Origin: Aquabacterium sp. A7-Y
GTDB lineage: Bacteria > Pseudomonadota > Gammaproteobacteria > Burkholderiales > Burkholderiaceae_C
Assembly (NCBI RefSeq): GCF_026153205.1
Contig: NZ_JAPFBW010000001.1
Coordinates: 1 to 64,000, forward strand
Direction of reading: 5' to 3'
Length of the DNA stretch: 64,000 nucleotides
In this document: positions 24,135 to 33,137 of the stretch, one piece after another
Layout of the letters: every line of letters starts with the position of its first letter
How positions within the stretch are numbered: position 1 is the stretch's first letter
Made by a program: the position numbers and the translations under genes
Notes under the pieces: generated by a model
What the model saw: the letters and a program-made list of their open reading frames with translations, nothing else
Database searches by the model: none
What the model was told of the DNA's origin: nothing

Positions 24135-24388
24135 CGCGGTCTACACCCGCAAGTCGACCAACGAAGGGCTGGACCAGGACTACAACAGCCTCGAGGCCCA
24201 GCGGGATGCCGGCCTGGCCTACATTGCCAGCCAGCGGCACGAAGGCTGGGTCCCCGTGCACGACGGCTACGACGACCCGGCTTACTCCGGCGGCAACCTG
24301 GAGCGGCCAGCGCTGCAGCGCCTGCTCGCAGATATCGACGCCGGTCGGGTCGACATCGTGGTGGTCTACAAGATCGACCGGCTCACGC
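24124..24388 (+). pseudogene. Serine recombinase N-terminal fragment
   Basis: The translated stretch RRCAVYTRKSTNEGLDQDYN through VVYKIDRLT matches the start of the intact recombinase (17436-17700) with about 90% nucleotide identity by eye. Most differences fall in third codon positions, so the copy descends from a diverged functional relative, not a recent local duplication. Homology stops abruptly after CGGCTCACGC, and the frame soon loses sense. The catalytic Ser is present but the recombinase and zinc domains are absent, so no active enzyme is made. The fragment's left edge is fused to the symE-type leader at a shared CAAAGGCGCTG. Confidence 0.85.
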
Positions 24389-24600
24389 TACTGCTTCCGG
24401 ACCGAAGTAGCGGTCGTAGGGAAACACCAACAGGTCAACGGAGCACCGTTTACCAAGATCTCGTACCAAGGTCTACCTTGCGGCGCGCTCCATTGGCTGC
24501 TGCAATCCAGAAGAGTCCGGATGATGTCCCGCTTCGAGCGAGCGATCCCAAAAGGGACTTCCACTTCCCTGCACCTCCCGGTCACTCGGAAGGAACCCAT
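24388..24600 (-). CDS. Possible small protein after the DUF1493 gene
   Basis: 70 aa. The frame starts 19 bp inside the end of the DUF1493 gene and stops exactly at the border of the recombinase fragment. The composition (PFGIARSKRDIIRTLLD, PWYEILVNGAPLTCW) looks like a real globular protein, but there is no clear SD and no family is recognised. If real, it could be a second immunity-type or accessory gene of the RHS unit. It could also be a remnant cut by the recombination that brought in the recombinase fragment. Confidence 0.35.
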   Translation of the reverse strand: MGSFRVTGRCREVEVPFGIARSKRDIIRTLLDCSSQWSAPQGRPWYEILVNGAPLTCWCFPTTATSVRKQ

Positions 24601-24938
24601 CGTTTGTCACGTATGACACGATCAAGCATGCTCATAGTGAGTGGCCGGTACTCGCCCTGATCCCTAGCTGCTTTGCCTGCAAAAGGCACGATCCAAAGCA
24701 GCACACGGGTGAGCATGTTTCGCCCAGCGAACTCCGGCGGGAAGAACTTGTCGAACTCGAATCCACTCAGGTCGACCTGATAGTGATCAACCAGAACGCC
24801 CATGTAAGCTTCTGCGACATCTCCGTAGATGCGAAGGTCGTGATAGAGCCGTGTTTCCCATGTGCAGGCGGCAAGCTTCTTCTCAGGCAGACCGCAACGC
24901 CTCAGGTACTCACGCAACGGGTCGGACAACTCGCTCAT
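24582..24938 (-). CDS. DUF1493 protein, putative RHS immunity protein
   Basis: 118 aa. DTRLYHDL-type motif (ETRLYHDLRIYGDVAEAYM), VDLSGFEFDKFFPPEF, and the C-terminal LTMSMLDRVIRDKRW are the hallmarks of DUF1493 as I know it. The gene follows the RHS C-terminal gene by 4 bp on the same strand, exactly where immunity genes of polymorphic toxins stand, so it probably neutralises the toxin tip of that RHS protein. This role is inferred from position. ATG 24938 is chosen; ATG 24962, overlapping the RHS stop, is also possible. Confidence 0.7.
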   Translation of the reverse strand: MSELSDPLREYLRRCGLPEKKLAACTWETRLYHDLRIYGDVAEAYMGVLVDHYQVDLSGFEFDKFFPPEFAGRNMLTRVLLWIVPFAGKAARDQGEYRPLTMSMLDRVIRDKRWVPSE

Positions 24939-24942
24939 GGTT

Positions 24943-27378
24943 TCAATCGCAAGATAACGCATCGTAGAGCTCGTACGCGCCCAGTGCACCACCTAAGTAC
25001 GGCACTTTGCGAGCAAACCTGGTGATCAGGTTGCGCGTTGGCACCGAGTACCAGCCACGACTCGCTGCGGCGTGATTGAGCTGGCTAAACACCGATGTCG
25101 TTGAGCCTGATGGCCCGCCTCCAGCAATGCCCGTCCTAGGCTTACTGGCGAACGGGCCGAACAAACCGAGTGTACCGCCCACGGCAGAGTTGCCTACAGG
25201 ACCAAGCGGGGTCTCCTTGCATGCGCAGCGCTCCTTCTTGTACTGCTCCAGGATGTAATCGAAAGCGTAGCCCACACCAATGCCGATCGCTATCGGTACG
25301 AATGCAATCTCACCCGTGGGGTCGATGTACAAGACAGGGTTTCCGTCGACATATGCGTACGTGTTGATGCCTCCAACCAGCCCGATCGGATCGCTCTGCA
25401 CGTACCGCCCAGTGTGGGGGTTGTAGGTCCGAAAGTAGTTGTACGCGGTAGTGGTCTCCACATCGAAGTACTGCCCCGGGAACCGAAGGTGGAAGTCCAG
25501 CCGCTGCGCCGCCGCCTGCCCTTGGGGGGCCCCGTTGGCGGCTGTGATCCCGAAGGGCTCGCCGATGGCGCTCCACTCCCAGCGCTCGGCCCCCGCCGTG
25601 TCGGTGATCAACCGCGGCGTGTTCAGGTGGTCCGGGTGGATGTTGTGGATCGCGGGCGGGTTCGGCGTGCCGGTGGAACGCACCGGCTGCGTTGGTGTGG
25701 CCCCGGTGATCACCGCCACCGGCATGTCGTACAGCCAGATGTACTCGCGCTTGACAAGCTGACTCACATCGCTCTCGGCGATCAGCTGCCCCGCTTGGTC
25801 ATAGTGGAAGTAGGTGTCGCTGGAACCGACGTACGCCGGCGGGCTGTAGGTGACGCCCCCCGAGCTCAGCGTGGAGCCAGCCTTGCGTATGCGCTGTCCC
25901 AGGCCGTTGTGGCTGTAGACGTGGCGCGCCAGCGGCCCGTAGCTGGTGCTGAGCCGCCCGGTCACCACCAGCCCCTCCCCGGTGGCGTAGGCGTAGTTGA
26001 TGGTGCCCACCGGGTTGGCCGCGTCGACGGTGATGTTGCCGGTGGCATCGGTCGTGATCGCCTGTGCCGGCTTGCTGTCCTGCTGCACGCTCTGCAGCCG
26101 GTTGCTGGTGGCGGCATAGGTGTAGGTGGTCGTGCTGCTACCGGCTCCGCTGATCACCCGCTTCGTGCGGTTGCCGTTGAGGTCAAGATCGTAGCTGTAG
26201 GTGGCGCTGGGCAGCGTGGCCTGGATCAGCCGGTCGAGGTTGTCGTAGCCGTAGCTGGCCTTGATGGGTGTGCTCGCCGCGCCGGTGGCGATCTCGGTGA
26301 TGCGGCTGGCGGCGTCGTACTTGATGCTGTACTGCGCCTGCTCGGCGCTGACACCCGGCGCGCCTTTGCCAAGGGTAAAACCGGTGATGCGGCCGTCCAG
26401 GTCGTAGCTGCGGCTGTAGCTCTGCACGGGAGCCGCGCTGCCGTTGCCGAACGTGAAGCTCTTGACGGCGTAATCGCCAACGCCCAAGGGCTGGTACTGC
26501 ACCTTGCTGATCACCGCTTGAGCGGTGCCGGCGCCGGGATGGGTGGTGGTGATGGCGCTGATGCGGCCCTGGCTGTCGTACTGGTAGTCGACCTTGCGGC
26601 CGGACGGGTAGGTCAGCCCGAGCAGCCGACCGGTCTGCGCACCACTGCCCCAGCGGTAGCTGAGGGTGTGGGCCGGCGTGCAGTTCGTGGCGGTGCCCCA
26701 GATCTGGCAGCGCCGTGTCAGGCGGCCTTGCGCGTCGTAGGCGAACGCCAGCCGGCTGGTCTGCTGGGCGCTGGCGTTGAACTCGGTGATGCTGGTCAAC
26801 CGGCCGCGGCCGTAGTTCTCGGATCCGGCCGCGGTGCTGTAGGCATCGTAGCCGTACACGGTCTTGGCACCGCCGGGGTAGGTGGCCTGTGTGAGCCGGT
26901 TCAGCGTATCGTAGGCATAGACAATCTTCTGCCCGCGGGCGTTTGTGACTTCGGTGACGTTGCCGGCGGCGTCGACCTTGCTCAAGGTGGTGCCGGTGTC
27001 GGGGCTGATCAGGTTGACCGGGTTGCCTAGGCCGTCGACGCCGTAGCTGCTGGTGTTGCGCCTGGGGTCGGTCACGCTGGTGAGTTGGTCGCGTTTGTCG
27101 TAGCCGTAGTCGATCTGCGGCTGGGCCGCGCCGGCTTTCGGGAGAGGCAGCCGCTGCTGGATCAGCCGCTGCAGGGCGTCGTAGCTTTGCACCCTCACCT
27201 GGCCGCGCGGGTCGGTGATCTTCGTGCGGTTGCCTTCGGCGTCGTATTCGTACTGGGTGATCGTGTCTTGCACGGGGGCGGCTTGGGCCCAGGCCGACAA
27301 CGGCAGCGCCTGGGTGGTCACCAGTACGCCGACCAGGACGTGTTGTCCCCAGCGGAGCGAGGGGCGTCGTAGGCTCAT
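24943..27378 (-). CDS. RHS-repeat protein with core domain and toxin tip
   Basis: 811 aa. A signal peptide ends near AWA (residue ~31). Many YD repeats of the form YxYDxxGRLtxxt follow, then the RHS core with HPDHLNTPRLITD and NYFRTYNPHTGRYVQSDPIG, ending in NPVLYIDPTGE. The ~120 residues after DPTGE are variable in this family and normally carry the toxin; here they have a hydrophobic stretch (AFVPIAIGIGVGYAF) and no catalytic motif I recognise. The protein probably forms the shell that encloses and delivers the toxin. SD GGGGAGG precedes the start. The upstream gene carries more YD repeats. Confidence 0.88.
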   Translation of the reverse strand: MSLRRPSLRWGQHVLVGVLVTTQALPLSAWAQAAPVQDTITQYEYDAEGNRTKITDPRGQVRVQSYDALQRLIQQRLPLPKAGAAQPQIDYGYDKRDQLTSVTDPRRNTSSYGVDGLGNPVNLISPDTGTTLSKVDAAGNVTEVTNARGQKIVYAYDTLNRLTQATYPGGAKTVYGYDAYSTAAGSENYGRGRLTSITEFNASAQQTSRLAFAYDAQGRLTRRCQIWGTATNCTPAHTLSYRWGSGAQTGRLLGLTYPSGRKVDYQYDSQGRISAITTTHPGAGTAQAVISKVQYQPLGVGDYAVKSFTFGNGSAAPVQSYSRSYDLDGRITGFTLGKGAPGVSAEQAQYSIKYDAASRITEIATGAASTPIKASYGYDNLDRLIQATLPSATYSYDLDLNGNRTKRVISGAGSSTTTYTYAATSNRLQSVQQDSKPAQAITTDATGNITVDAANPVGTINYAYATGEGLVVTGRLSTSYGPLARHVYSHNGLGQRIRKAGSTLSSGGVTYSPPAYVGSSDTYFHYDQAGQLIAESDVSQLVKREYIWLYDMPVAVITGATPTQPVRSTGTPNPPAIHNIHPDHLNTPRLITDTAGAERWEWSAIGEPFGITAANGAPQGQAAAQRLDFHLRFPGQYFDVETTTAYNYFRTYNPHTGRYVQSDPIGLVGGINTYAYVDGNPVLYIDPTGEIAFVPIAIGIGVGYAFDYILEQYKKERCACKETPLGPVGNSAVGGTLGLFGPFASKPRTGIAGGGPSGSTTSVFSQLNHAAASRGWYSVPTRNLITRFARKVPYLGGALGAYELYDALSCD

Positions 27379-27435
27379 GAAGTTCCTCCCCGAACGGTCC
27401 GGGTTGTTGGTGGGGCGTGATGCCGGGGTGTCGCT

Positions 27436-29742
27436 TCAGCGCGGCACGCCGGTGGTACTCTGCACTCGGCCCAGGGCGTCGTAGGTGCGTCCGATGTTGC
27501 GTGTCAACGTCCCACTCGGGTCCTTCACTGCTTCCTGGGTCCGGTGGCCGGCGTTGTCCAACGTGTAGCTCACCGAATTGCCAAGGCTGTCCTGGATGCT
27601 TATAAGGCGGTGGGCGTTGTCGTAGCCGTACACGACGGTGCTGCCGTCGGGCTGTGTCACCTTCTTCAGCAGGCCGGTGGGTTCGTATTCGTACTGAGTG
27701 CGCTGGCCGTTGACCGTCACGCTGCTCAGACGCTGGCGCGGCTCGTAGCTGTAATCGGTCACGATGCCGTTGGCGTCGATCTGCTTGAGTACCTGACCGT
27801 GCGGGTTGTACTGGGTGTAGCGGGTCACCTGCCCGGCCGGGTCGCTCACCTGCTTCAAGTCGCCCTGGGTCCAGTCCGCCGTGGTGTCGGGGTGGTACTC
27901 GTAACGGGTGACGTCGGCCACATCGGTGCGGGGACCGTCTTCGCTGAGCAGCTGGCCGTAGCGGTTATAGGTGTAGCGCCACTGGCGTGGCGCGACGCCG
28001 CTGGTCAGTGCGGCGGAGAAGCCCTTGCTGCCATCCGCGTCCGTTGTCGCTTGTTCGACCCGCTTGCACACTACGGCGATCGGCTTGCCGTCGGGCAGCT
28101 TCGCTTCGGACGGTGTGCAGCTGGCGGTTGCGCTGCCGTTGAAGGGATCGGGCTGGCCGTTGTAGACGGTCGTCACGATACGCCGCGGCTCGGCAACCTT
28201 GGTCTCCAGGTGCCAGTCGGGGTGCCACTGCCTGCTGGTTTTGCTCGCCTCTGGCGGCAGCGTGGCGCCGGAGGCGGTGTAGGTGTCGCAGGCGGCCGTG
28301 TTGGGCAGCCCCTCCACCCGTGCCGTCTCGAGGTTGCGTTGTGATTCATAGGCATGGCAGGTGCGCTTGCCATTGAAGTCGTCGCGGCTGCGCACGTTCC
28401 CCCTAGCGTCGTAGCTCATGTGGCTGGTCGCGGCCGCGCAGCCGGCCCCGGCCGGTTGCGACAAGGCGGTCCGGCGGGCGACGCCGAGCACGTTCTCGAA
28501 GCGGTAGGTGCGTGTTGCATTCAAAGGATCGGTGAGGCGGGACTCGCCCATTGCGGCGTCCGGCCCAGCGACACCCTGGTAGGCGACGGCGTAGCGGCCG
28601 ACGGTCCGGTCGCCGCTGGCATGCAGCACTTCCTCGATCGCCCGGCCTTGGGCGTCGTAGCCGTAGCTGGCATGGCGGACGCCCTTTTCGTCAATGAGGC
28701 CGGTCAGCGCATGCGGCAGCTCGGTGCCTGCGGTGCGCGCCGACTCGTTGTAGACGTAGCGGCGCTGCTTCCCGTCGGTGTGGACCACCTGCTCCAGATT
28801 GGACCGGGCGTCGTAGCTGTAGCGCAGCACCGTGCCGCCCGGCAGCGTTAGCTGCGTGACGCGGCCCTCGCTGTCGTGGCTGAAACGGAGGGTTCGGCCA
28901 ACATGGTCTCGCATGGTCGTCAGGTCACCCGGTGTTGGCTCTGCCGAACTGTAGGCAAGCTCCCAGCTGTCCCCTGCGGCGCCGTGCACCTCCACCAAAC
29001 GTCCGTCGGCGTCGTACTGCTCGATCGTCGCGTGCTCGATGTCCCGGTAGCGCCACCCGGTCAACGTGCCGGTGGCCGGCAGTCGTTGCAGGCGGTCGTC
29101 GACATCCGCATCGGCGACCCAGGCGTCGCCGCTGGGCTTGAAGTACACGATGCGGCCGTCGGGCCGGTAGGCCGCCACCTGCTCACCGATCGGTACGACA
29201 CGGGCGTCCAACGCACTGCGCCAGCTCGCACCGAACAGCGCGCCGGGCGCCGCAGCGGGCGTGCTGTTGTAGTACCGGGTGAGATTCAGCCCGCGAGGTG
29301 ATGCCGTGCTGTAGTCCGATTCGCGCAGCGACTTGTTGCCGCTGCCGATCGCAATGGGACGCGGCGTGCGGTCGCACTCGTCGCCGAAGTTTTTCGGGAT
29401 CGTTCCACAGTAGCGGGGAATGTGGATGTCAGCGCCAGAGCTGGCGGTGCAGAAATAGGTGGCCAGGCTCACCGGGGCGGTCGAGGCGGTGAGTGGACAG
29501 GACCGCGTGCCCGGGATCGCGCCGGCTTTGCGGTACAGCGGGAAGCACACCTCGTCACCCGGGATCGCCCATGCAGGCAGGGGGACAAGCAGGGCAGCGG
29601 CAAGCGACAGCAGCAGGGCCGTGCCTGAAGAGCCGCTGATACGATGGGAGTGGGAGGAGAGCGCGGGGGCCGGCGACGTGTCGAAGGCCGACGTGAGATG
29701 ACGCACGTGCAAAAGCGTGCGCTCAACGTAATCGCTGTTCAT
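27436..29742 (-). CDS. RHS-repeat protein, N-terminal partner
   Basis: 768 aa. After an unusually long N-terminal region, a signal sequence (LLLSLAAALLVPLPAWA, about 43-59) is followed by a Cys-containing segment, then the DUF6531-like start of the RHS shell (GNKSLRESDYSTASPRGLNL) and YD repeats up to the last residue. It has no core domain and no toxin tip; both are in the next gene, 57 bp downstream. Because that gene has its own SD, ATG and signal peptide, this looks like a two-gene RHS system, not a frameshift. GGAGG stands four bases before ATG 29742. Confidence 0.85.
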   Translation of the reverse strand: MNSDYVERTLLHVRHLTSAFDTSPAPALSSHSHRISGSSGTALLLSLAAALLVPLPAWAIPGDEVCFPLYRKAGAIPGTRSCPLTASTAPVSLATYFCTASSGADIHIPRYCGTIPKNFGDECDRTPRPIAIGSGNKSLRESDYSTASPRGLNLTRYYNSTPAAAPGALFGASWRSALDARVVPIGEQVAAYRPDGRIVYFKPSGDAWVADADVDDRLQRLPATGTLTGWRYRDIEHATIEQYDADGRLVEVHGAAGDSWELAYSSAEPTPGDLTTMRDHVGRTLRFSHDSEGRVTQLTLPGGTVLRYSYDARSNLEQVVHTDGKQRRYVYNESARTAGTELPHALTGLIDEKGVRHASYGYDAQGRAIEEVLHASGDRTVGRYAVAYQGVAGPDAAMGESRLTDPLNATRTYRFENVLGVARRTALSQPAGAGCAAATSHMSYDARGNVRSRDDFNGKRTCHAYESQRNLETARVEGLPNTAACDTYTASGATLPPEASKTSRQWHPDWHLETKVAEPRRIVTTVYNGQPDPFNGSATASCTPSEAKLPDGKPIAVVCKRVEQATTDADGSKGFSAALTSGVAPRQWRYTYNRYGQLLSEDGPRTDVADVTRYEYHPDTTADWTQGDLKQVSDPAGQVTRYTQYNPHGQVLKQIDANGIVTDYSYEPRQRLSSVTVNGQRTQYEYEPTGLLKKVTQPDGSTVVYGYDNAHRLISIQDSLGNSVSYTLDNAGHRTQEAVKDPSGTLTRNIGRTYDALGRVQSTTGVPR

Positions 29743-30456
29743 GCTCCCTCCCTGGAGACGGTTCTGCGGTGAACGGGACCGTACTGCGCTTGTTGGAGTG
29801 TGCGTCTCTCACGACAGCGAGAAACACAGGCGAGCGCATGATAGGAGGAGCGTGGGCCAAATGGCAATGTGAGACGCTGCAGCTCCCCTTGTTCTCGGGG
29901 AGGACGCACATCAGTCCGGGCGAGAGGTGTTGGAAACGGCGGGCTGCGACATCTAGAGGTACTCGACGCCAGGCCTGGCTGACGCGCCTCTCTCCACATG
30001 ACGCCCAACATGCCAGTACTGCGTAGAGCACAGTAGCCGTTTCTTGCCGCTGCAAACTCTCTCAGATTACAAGGCGTCGTCGGTGACTTACCCTCCGCCC
30101 GAACCAACTCGTTTCCGCACGCCGAACAGGTGATCGGTTGACCGTGCAGGGTGGATGCTTTCTGTTCACGAGGGTAAGCAGCCCACCTTTGTCGCTCGAT
30201 CCTGACGTTCCCCGTTCACAGAAGACAGTCGGGCGCACGCCTCCCACACCACGGCGCCGGTTGGCTCTGCGGGTTCAGCTTTTCTCTTGGTACCCCGAGC
30301 TTCGTCGTTACACGCATTTGATGCTCGGACGTCGCCCTCCGCCATGACCTCCAGGCGTCCACCGTTGATCCTCACTGCAACGGGAGAGCCGGTGGATATC
30401 GCGCTCCTGTTTCCAAGCAAGACCAACATGAACTGCTACTTCAGGGAGATCCATCA
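29743..30456. other. Gene-poor intergenic region
   Basis: 714 bp between the divergent RHS operon and the substrate-binding protein gene. Short open frames exist on both strands, but none combines an SD, plausible composition and a recognisable motif. Promoters for both transcription units must lie here. I see no repeats or RNA genes. Confidence 0.5.
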
Positions 30457-31602
30457 ATGCAGAGTCAAATCGCAGCGCGACTATTCCTCTTAGTTCTCGG
30501 ATGTCTCATCGTTGGTGCCAGTGCGAGCGGTCAGACGGCACCGCCCATCGTCATCGGTCAGACCACGGCGCTCACGGGAGGGGCGTCGGCATCAGCACGT
30601 GAGATGACCGCCATCGCCAACCTCTACTTCGAGTCCATCAACTCCACCGGGGGCATCCGCGGGCGCCCAATCAGCTTGGTCACGCTAGACGACGGATACG
30701 AGCCGGCGCGATCGGCCGCCAACACCAGCCGTCTCATCGAGGAGTACGGAGCGATTGCGCTGTTCCTGTCTCGGGGGACAGCCACGACGGCCGCGATGTT
30801 GCCGGTGCTCGCTCGGCACAAGGTCCCGCTCATCGGCCCGTCCACCGGGGCCATGAGCTTGCACAGGCCCTGCCATCCGTATGTGTTCAACGTCCGTGCC
30901 TCGTATCAAAGCGAAGCCTCCAAGGCTGTGCAGCAGATCGTCGGCATGGGACTCCGCCGGTTTGGCCTCATCTATGTCGACGATGCCTTCGGCACCGATG
31001 CCGTTGCAGGAGTGAAGGCAGGCCTGGGGAAAACCGGCGCGCAACTGGCCTACGCCGAGAAGTTCGACCGAAAGGCGACCGACTTCAGCCGGGTCGTCGA
31101 TGTGGCTGTGAAGGCAGATGCCCAGGCCCTGCTCATCATCGCCACCAACGAGCCGACGATCGCGCTGATCCGCGAGTTCCGAAGGGCTGGGGGGCTCGGC
31201 CATGTGGTCACCCTAAGCAACAACGCTTCCGGAGGCTTTATCGCTCAACTGGGACAGCACGCGGCAGGCGTCATCGTCGCCCAGGTCTTCCCGCCGGAAC
31301 GACGCATGGACATCCCCCTGGTGGCAGAGGCAGCGCAACTGCTGCGTCGCTCCAAGGAGTACAAGACCGTGAGGGTCTCGCCTGCGATGCTGGAAGGCCT
31401 GGCTTCCGCGAAAGTGCTGGCTGCGGCACTGCGCGCCGCAGCGAAGCCGACGCCGCACCACCTCATCGAGTCTCTTCAGAGTGGGACGCCGTTCGACGTC
31501 GGGTGGCCGGGCCACAACGTGACGTACTCGGCGACCGAGCATACCGGTCTGGAGTGGACCGACCTCTCCATCGTGTCTGCCAGCGGCCAGTTCCGCAGGT
31601 AG
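30457..31602 (+). CDS. ABC-type branched-chain amino acid binding protein
   Basis: 381 aa. A signal peptide (RLFLLVLGCLIVGASASG) is followed by the type I periplasmic-binding fold of the LivJ/Peripla_BP_6 family: IVIGQTTALTGGASASARE at the start, NSTGGIRGRPISLVTLDDGY, VPLIGPSTGAMSL, and FGLIYVDDAFGTD in the hinge region. It would bind a small solute, possibly an amino acid, amide or aromatic acid, for an ABC importer. No permease or ATPase genes are adjacent, so it is an orphan binding protein or a sensor component. Confidence 0.85.
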   Translation: MQSQIAARLFLLVLGCLIVGASASGQTAPPIVIGQTTALTGGASASAREMTAIANLYFESINSTGGIRGRPISLVTLDDGYEPARSAANTSRLIEEYGAIALFLSRGTATTAAMLPVLARHKVPLIGPSTGAMSLHRPCHPYVFNVRASYQSEASKAVQQIVGMGLRRFGLIYVDDAFGTDAVAGVKAGLGKTGAQLAYAEKFDRKATDFSRVVDVAVKADAQALLIIATNEPTIALIREFRRAGGLGHVVTLSNNASGGFIAQLGQHAAGVIVAQVFPPERRMDIPLVAEAAQLLRRSKEYKTVRVSPAMLEGLASAKVLAAALRAAAKPTPHHLIESLQSGTPFDVGWPGHNVTYSATEHTGLEWTDLSIVSASGQFRR

Positions 31603-31769
31603 CTCAGTCGGGCGGCAGCGGTCGGCAAGGGGCTGCTGCCAGGAACCGCTACAGGTCGCGTCACTCTGCCTCGCTGTCAGGGATCACAGCTTCCTTTTTA
31701 TGCAGCGGTCGCTGAACCTGCCGGCAGACGCTTCGAACACCTATCCCTGGAACCCGACACGGAGTACCT

Positions 31770-32786
31770 ATGACCGTTCCCACCCACCTGAACCCGCCCG
31801 ACGGCGTCTCGCGCAGGCGGTTCCTCAAGGCCGGCGCCTGTGCTTCCGCGCTCGCATGGCCCGGCGTGAATCTGCTAGCTGCCCCCTGGCCGACGCGTCC
31901 CGTGACCCTGATCGTGCCATTTGCGACCGGGGGGGGCACCGACGCCTTCGCCCGTCCACTGAGTGCCATGCTGACGCGCCAACTCGGCACGCAGGTGATC
32001 ACGGTGAACCACGGTGGGGCCGGCGGCACCCTGGGAGCGACCGTGGCCTCCAAGGCGCCGCCCGATGGCTACACCTTCCTGCTGGGCGCCGTGCATCATG
32101 CGATCGCGCCCAGCGTGTACCGAAAGCTGTCGTACGACATCGAGACCGACTTCGTGCCGGTCGGGTTGGTGTCCAACGTGCCGCAGGTCGTCGTGGTCAA
32201 TCCCGGACGTGTGCCGGTCTCCGACCTCAAGAGCCTGGTGGAGCATGTGCGTAAGCGCCCGGGCAAGCTGAACTACGGATCGGCCGGGACCGGCACGAGC
32301 CACCATCTGGCCGGCGAGTTGTTCAAACAACAGACCCGAACCTTCATCACGCACATTCCCTACCGCGGCGCCGGCCCAGCCCTGCAAGACCTGATCGGCG
32401 GCCAGTTGGACCTGATGTTCGACGGGCTCGGGTCGTCGGCGTCTCACATCAAGAGCGGACGCATCCGGGCGCTTGCGGTCGCTGCGTCCGAACGCGCACC
32501 GGCCTTCCCCGATGTGCCGACTACTGCGGAGGCCGGCCTCCCGGGCTACCAGGTCTCCACCTGGTACGGCTTGTGGGCTAAACGAGGGACGCCGGCCGAC
32601 ATCCTGGAGCAAGTGCAGGCGGAACTCGGCAAAGCGCTCGGTACAGCCGAACTGAAGAAGACGTGGAGCGAGCTGGGAACAGAGACGCCACATCTCTACG
32701 GCGACGCATTTGGACGGTTCGTGCATACCGAAATCGCGCGATGGAGCGAGGTCGTCAAATCCGCTGGGGTCCAGCTCGACGCATGA
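31770..32786 (+). CDS. Tripartite tricarboxylate transporter receptor (Bug family)
   Basis: 338 aa. The N terminus SRRRFLKAGACASALAW carries a twin-arginine signal. The mature protein starts WPTRPVTLIVPFATGGGTDAFAR, the standard TctC/Bug beginning, and continues with NHGGAGGTLGATVASKAPPDGYT, KLNYGSAGTGTSHHLAGELF and AEAGLPGYQVSTWYGLWA. Such receptors bind carboxylates or aromatic acids and are greatly expanded in Burkholderiales. No TctAB membrane genes lie nearby, as is common for Bug proteins. A LysR gene lies 770 bp downstream on the other strand. Confidence 0.9.
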   Translation: MTVPTHLNPPDGVSRRRFLKAGACASALAWPGVNLLAAPWPTRPVTLIVPFATGGGTDAFARPLSAMLTRQLGTQVITVNHGGAGGTLGATVASKAPPDGYTFLLGAVHHAIAPSVYRKLSYDIETDFVPVGLVSNVPQVVVVNPGRVPVSDLKSLVEHVRKRPGKLNYGSAGTGTSHHLAGELFKQQTRTFITHIPYRGAGPALQDLIGGQLDLMFDGLGSSASHIKSGRIRALAVAASERAPAFPDVPTTAEAGLPGYQVSTWYGLWAKRGTPADILEQVQAELGKALGTAELKKTWSELGTETPHLYGDAFGRFVHTEIARWSEVVKSAGVQLDA

Positions 32787-33014
32787 CACGGCGGTGGCGG
32801 CGTGGTCTGACGCGTTGGGTCGGCGTGTGCTCGTCACCCGTGGTCAGGTTGCAATGCCGACAGGAACATCCATGGCACCCAGCACTTTCATGTGCTCCAC
32901 CGATACTGCTAGCTGCATCGCGCCTGCATCGGCGTAGGTTGCGCCTCACCCGCATGTCGATGAACGGCACTATCGCCACTTCGGTTGCCGTAAGGACGGC
33001 CATGCGCATCTTCT

Positions 33015-33137
33015 CCTTCCCTCCTTCGGCAGGTCTCTTTATCCTGTCCAGGCGGCAACCGCCGCAAAGGCGCTGGCCCGAGGTGGTAGCACACCCCGAG
33101 CCAGCTAACCACAACCAACTTGCACAGGAAGTCACTC
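33015..33137 (+). promoter_or_regulatory. Structured leader of symE-like gene 1
   Basis: Starts CCTTCCCT, then GGTCTCTTTATCCTGT, a small hairpin around GGCGG-CAA-CCGCC, a long hairpin (left arm 33072-33085, loop GTAGCA, right arm 33092-33105, 12 of 14 pairs) and GCTAACCACAACCAACTTGCACAGGAAGTCACTC before GTG (shortened here to its order only). The same order recurs at 35563, where several paired bases differ on both sides of the stem. On the minus strand TTGCGG-N18-GATAAA (33067 to 33038) could be a leftward promoter. Confidence 0.65.
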
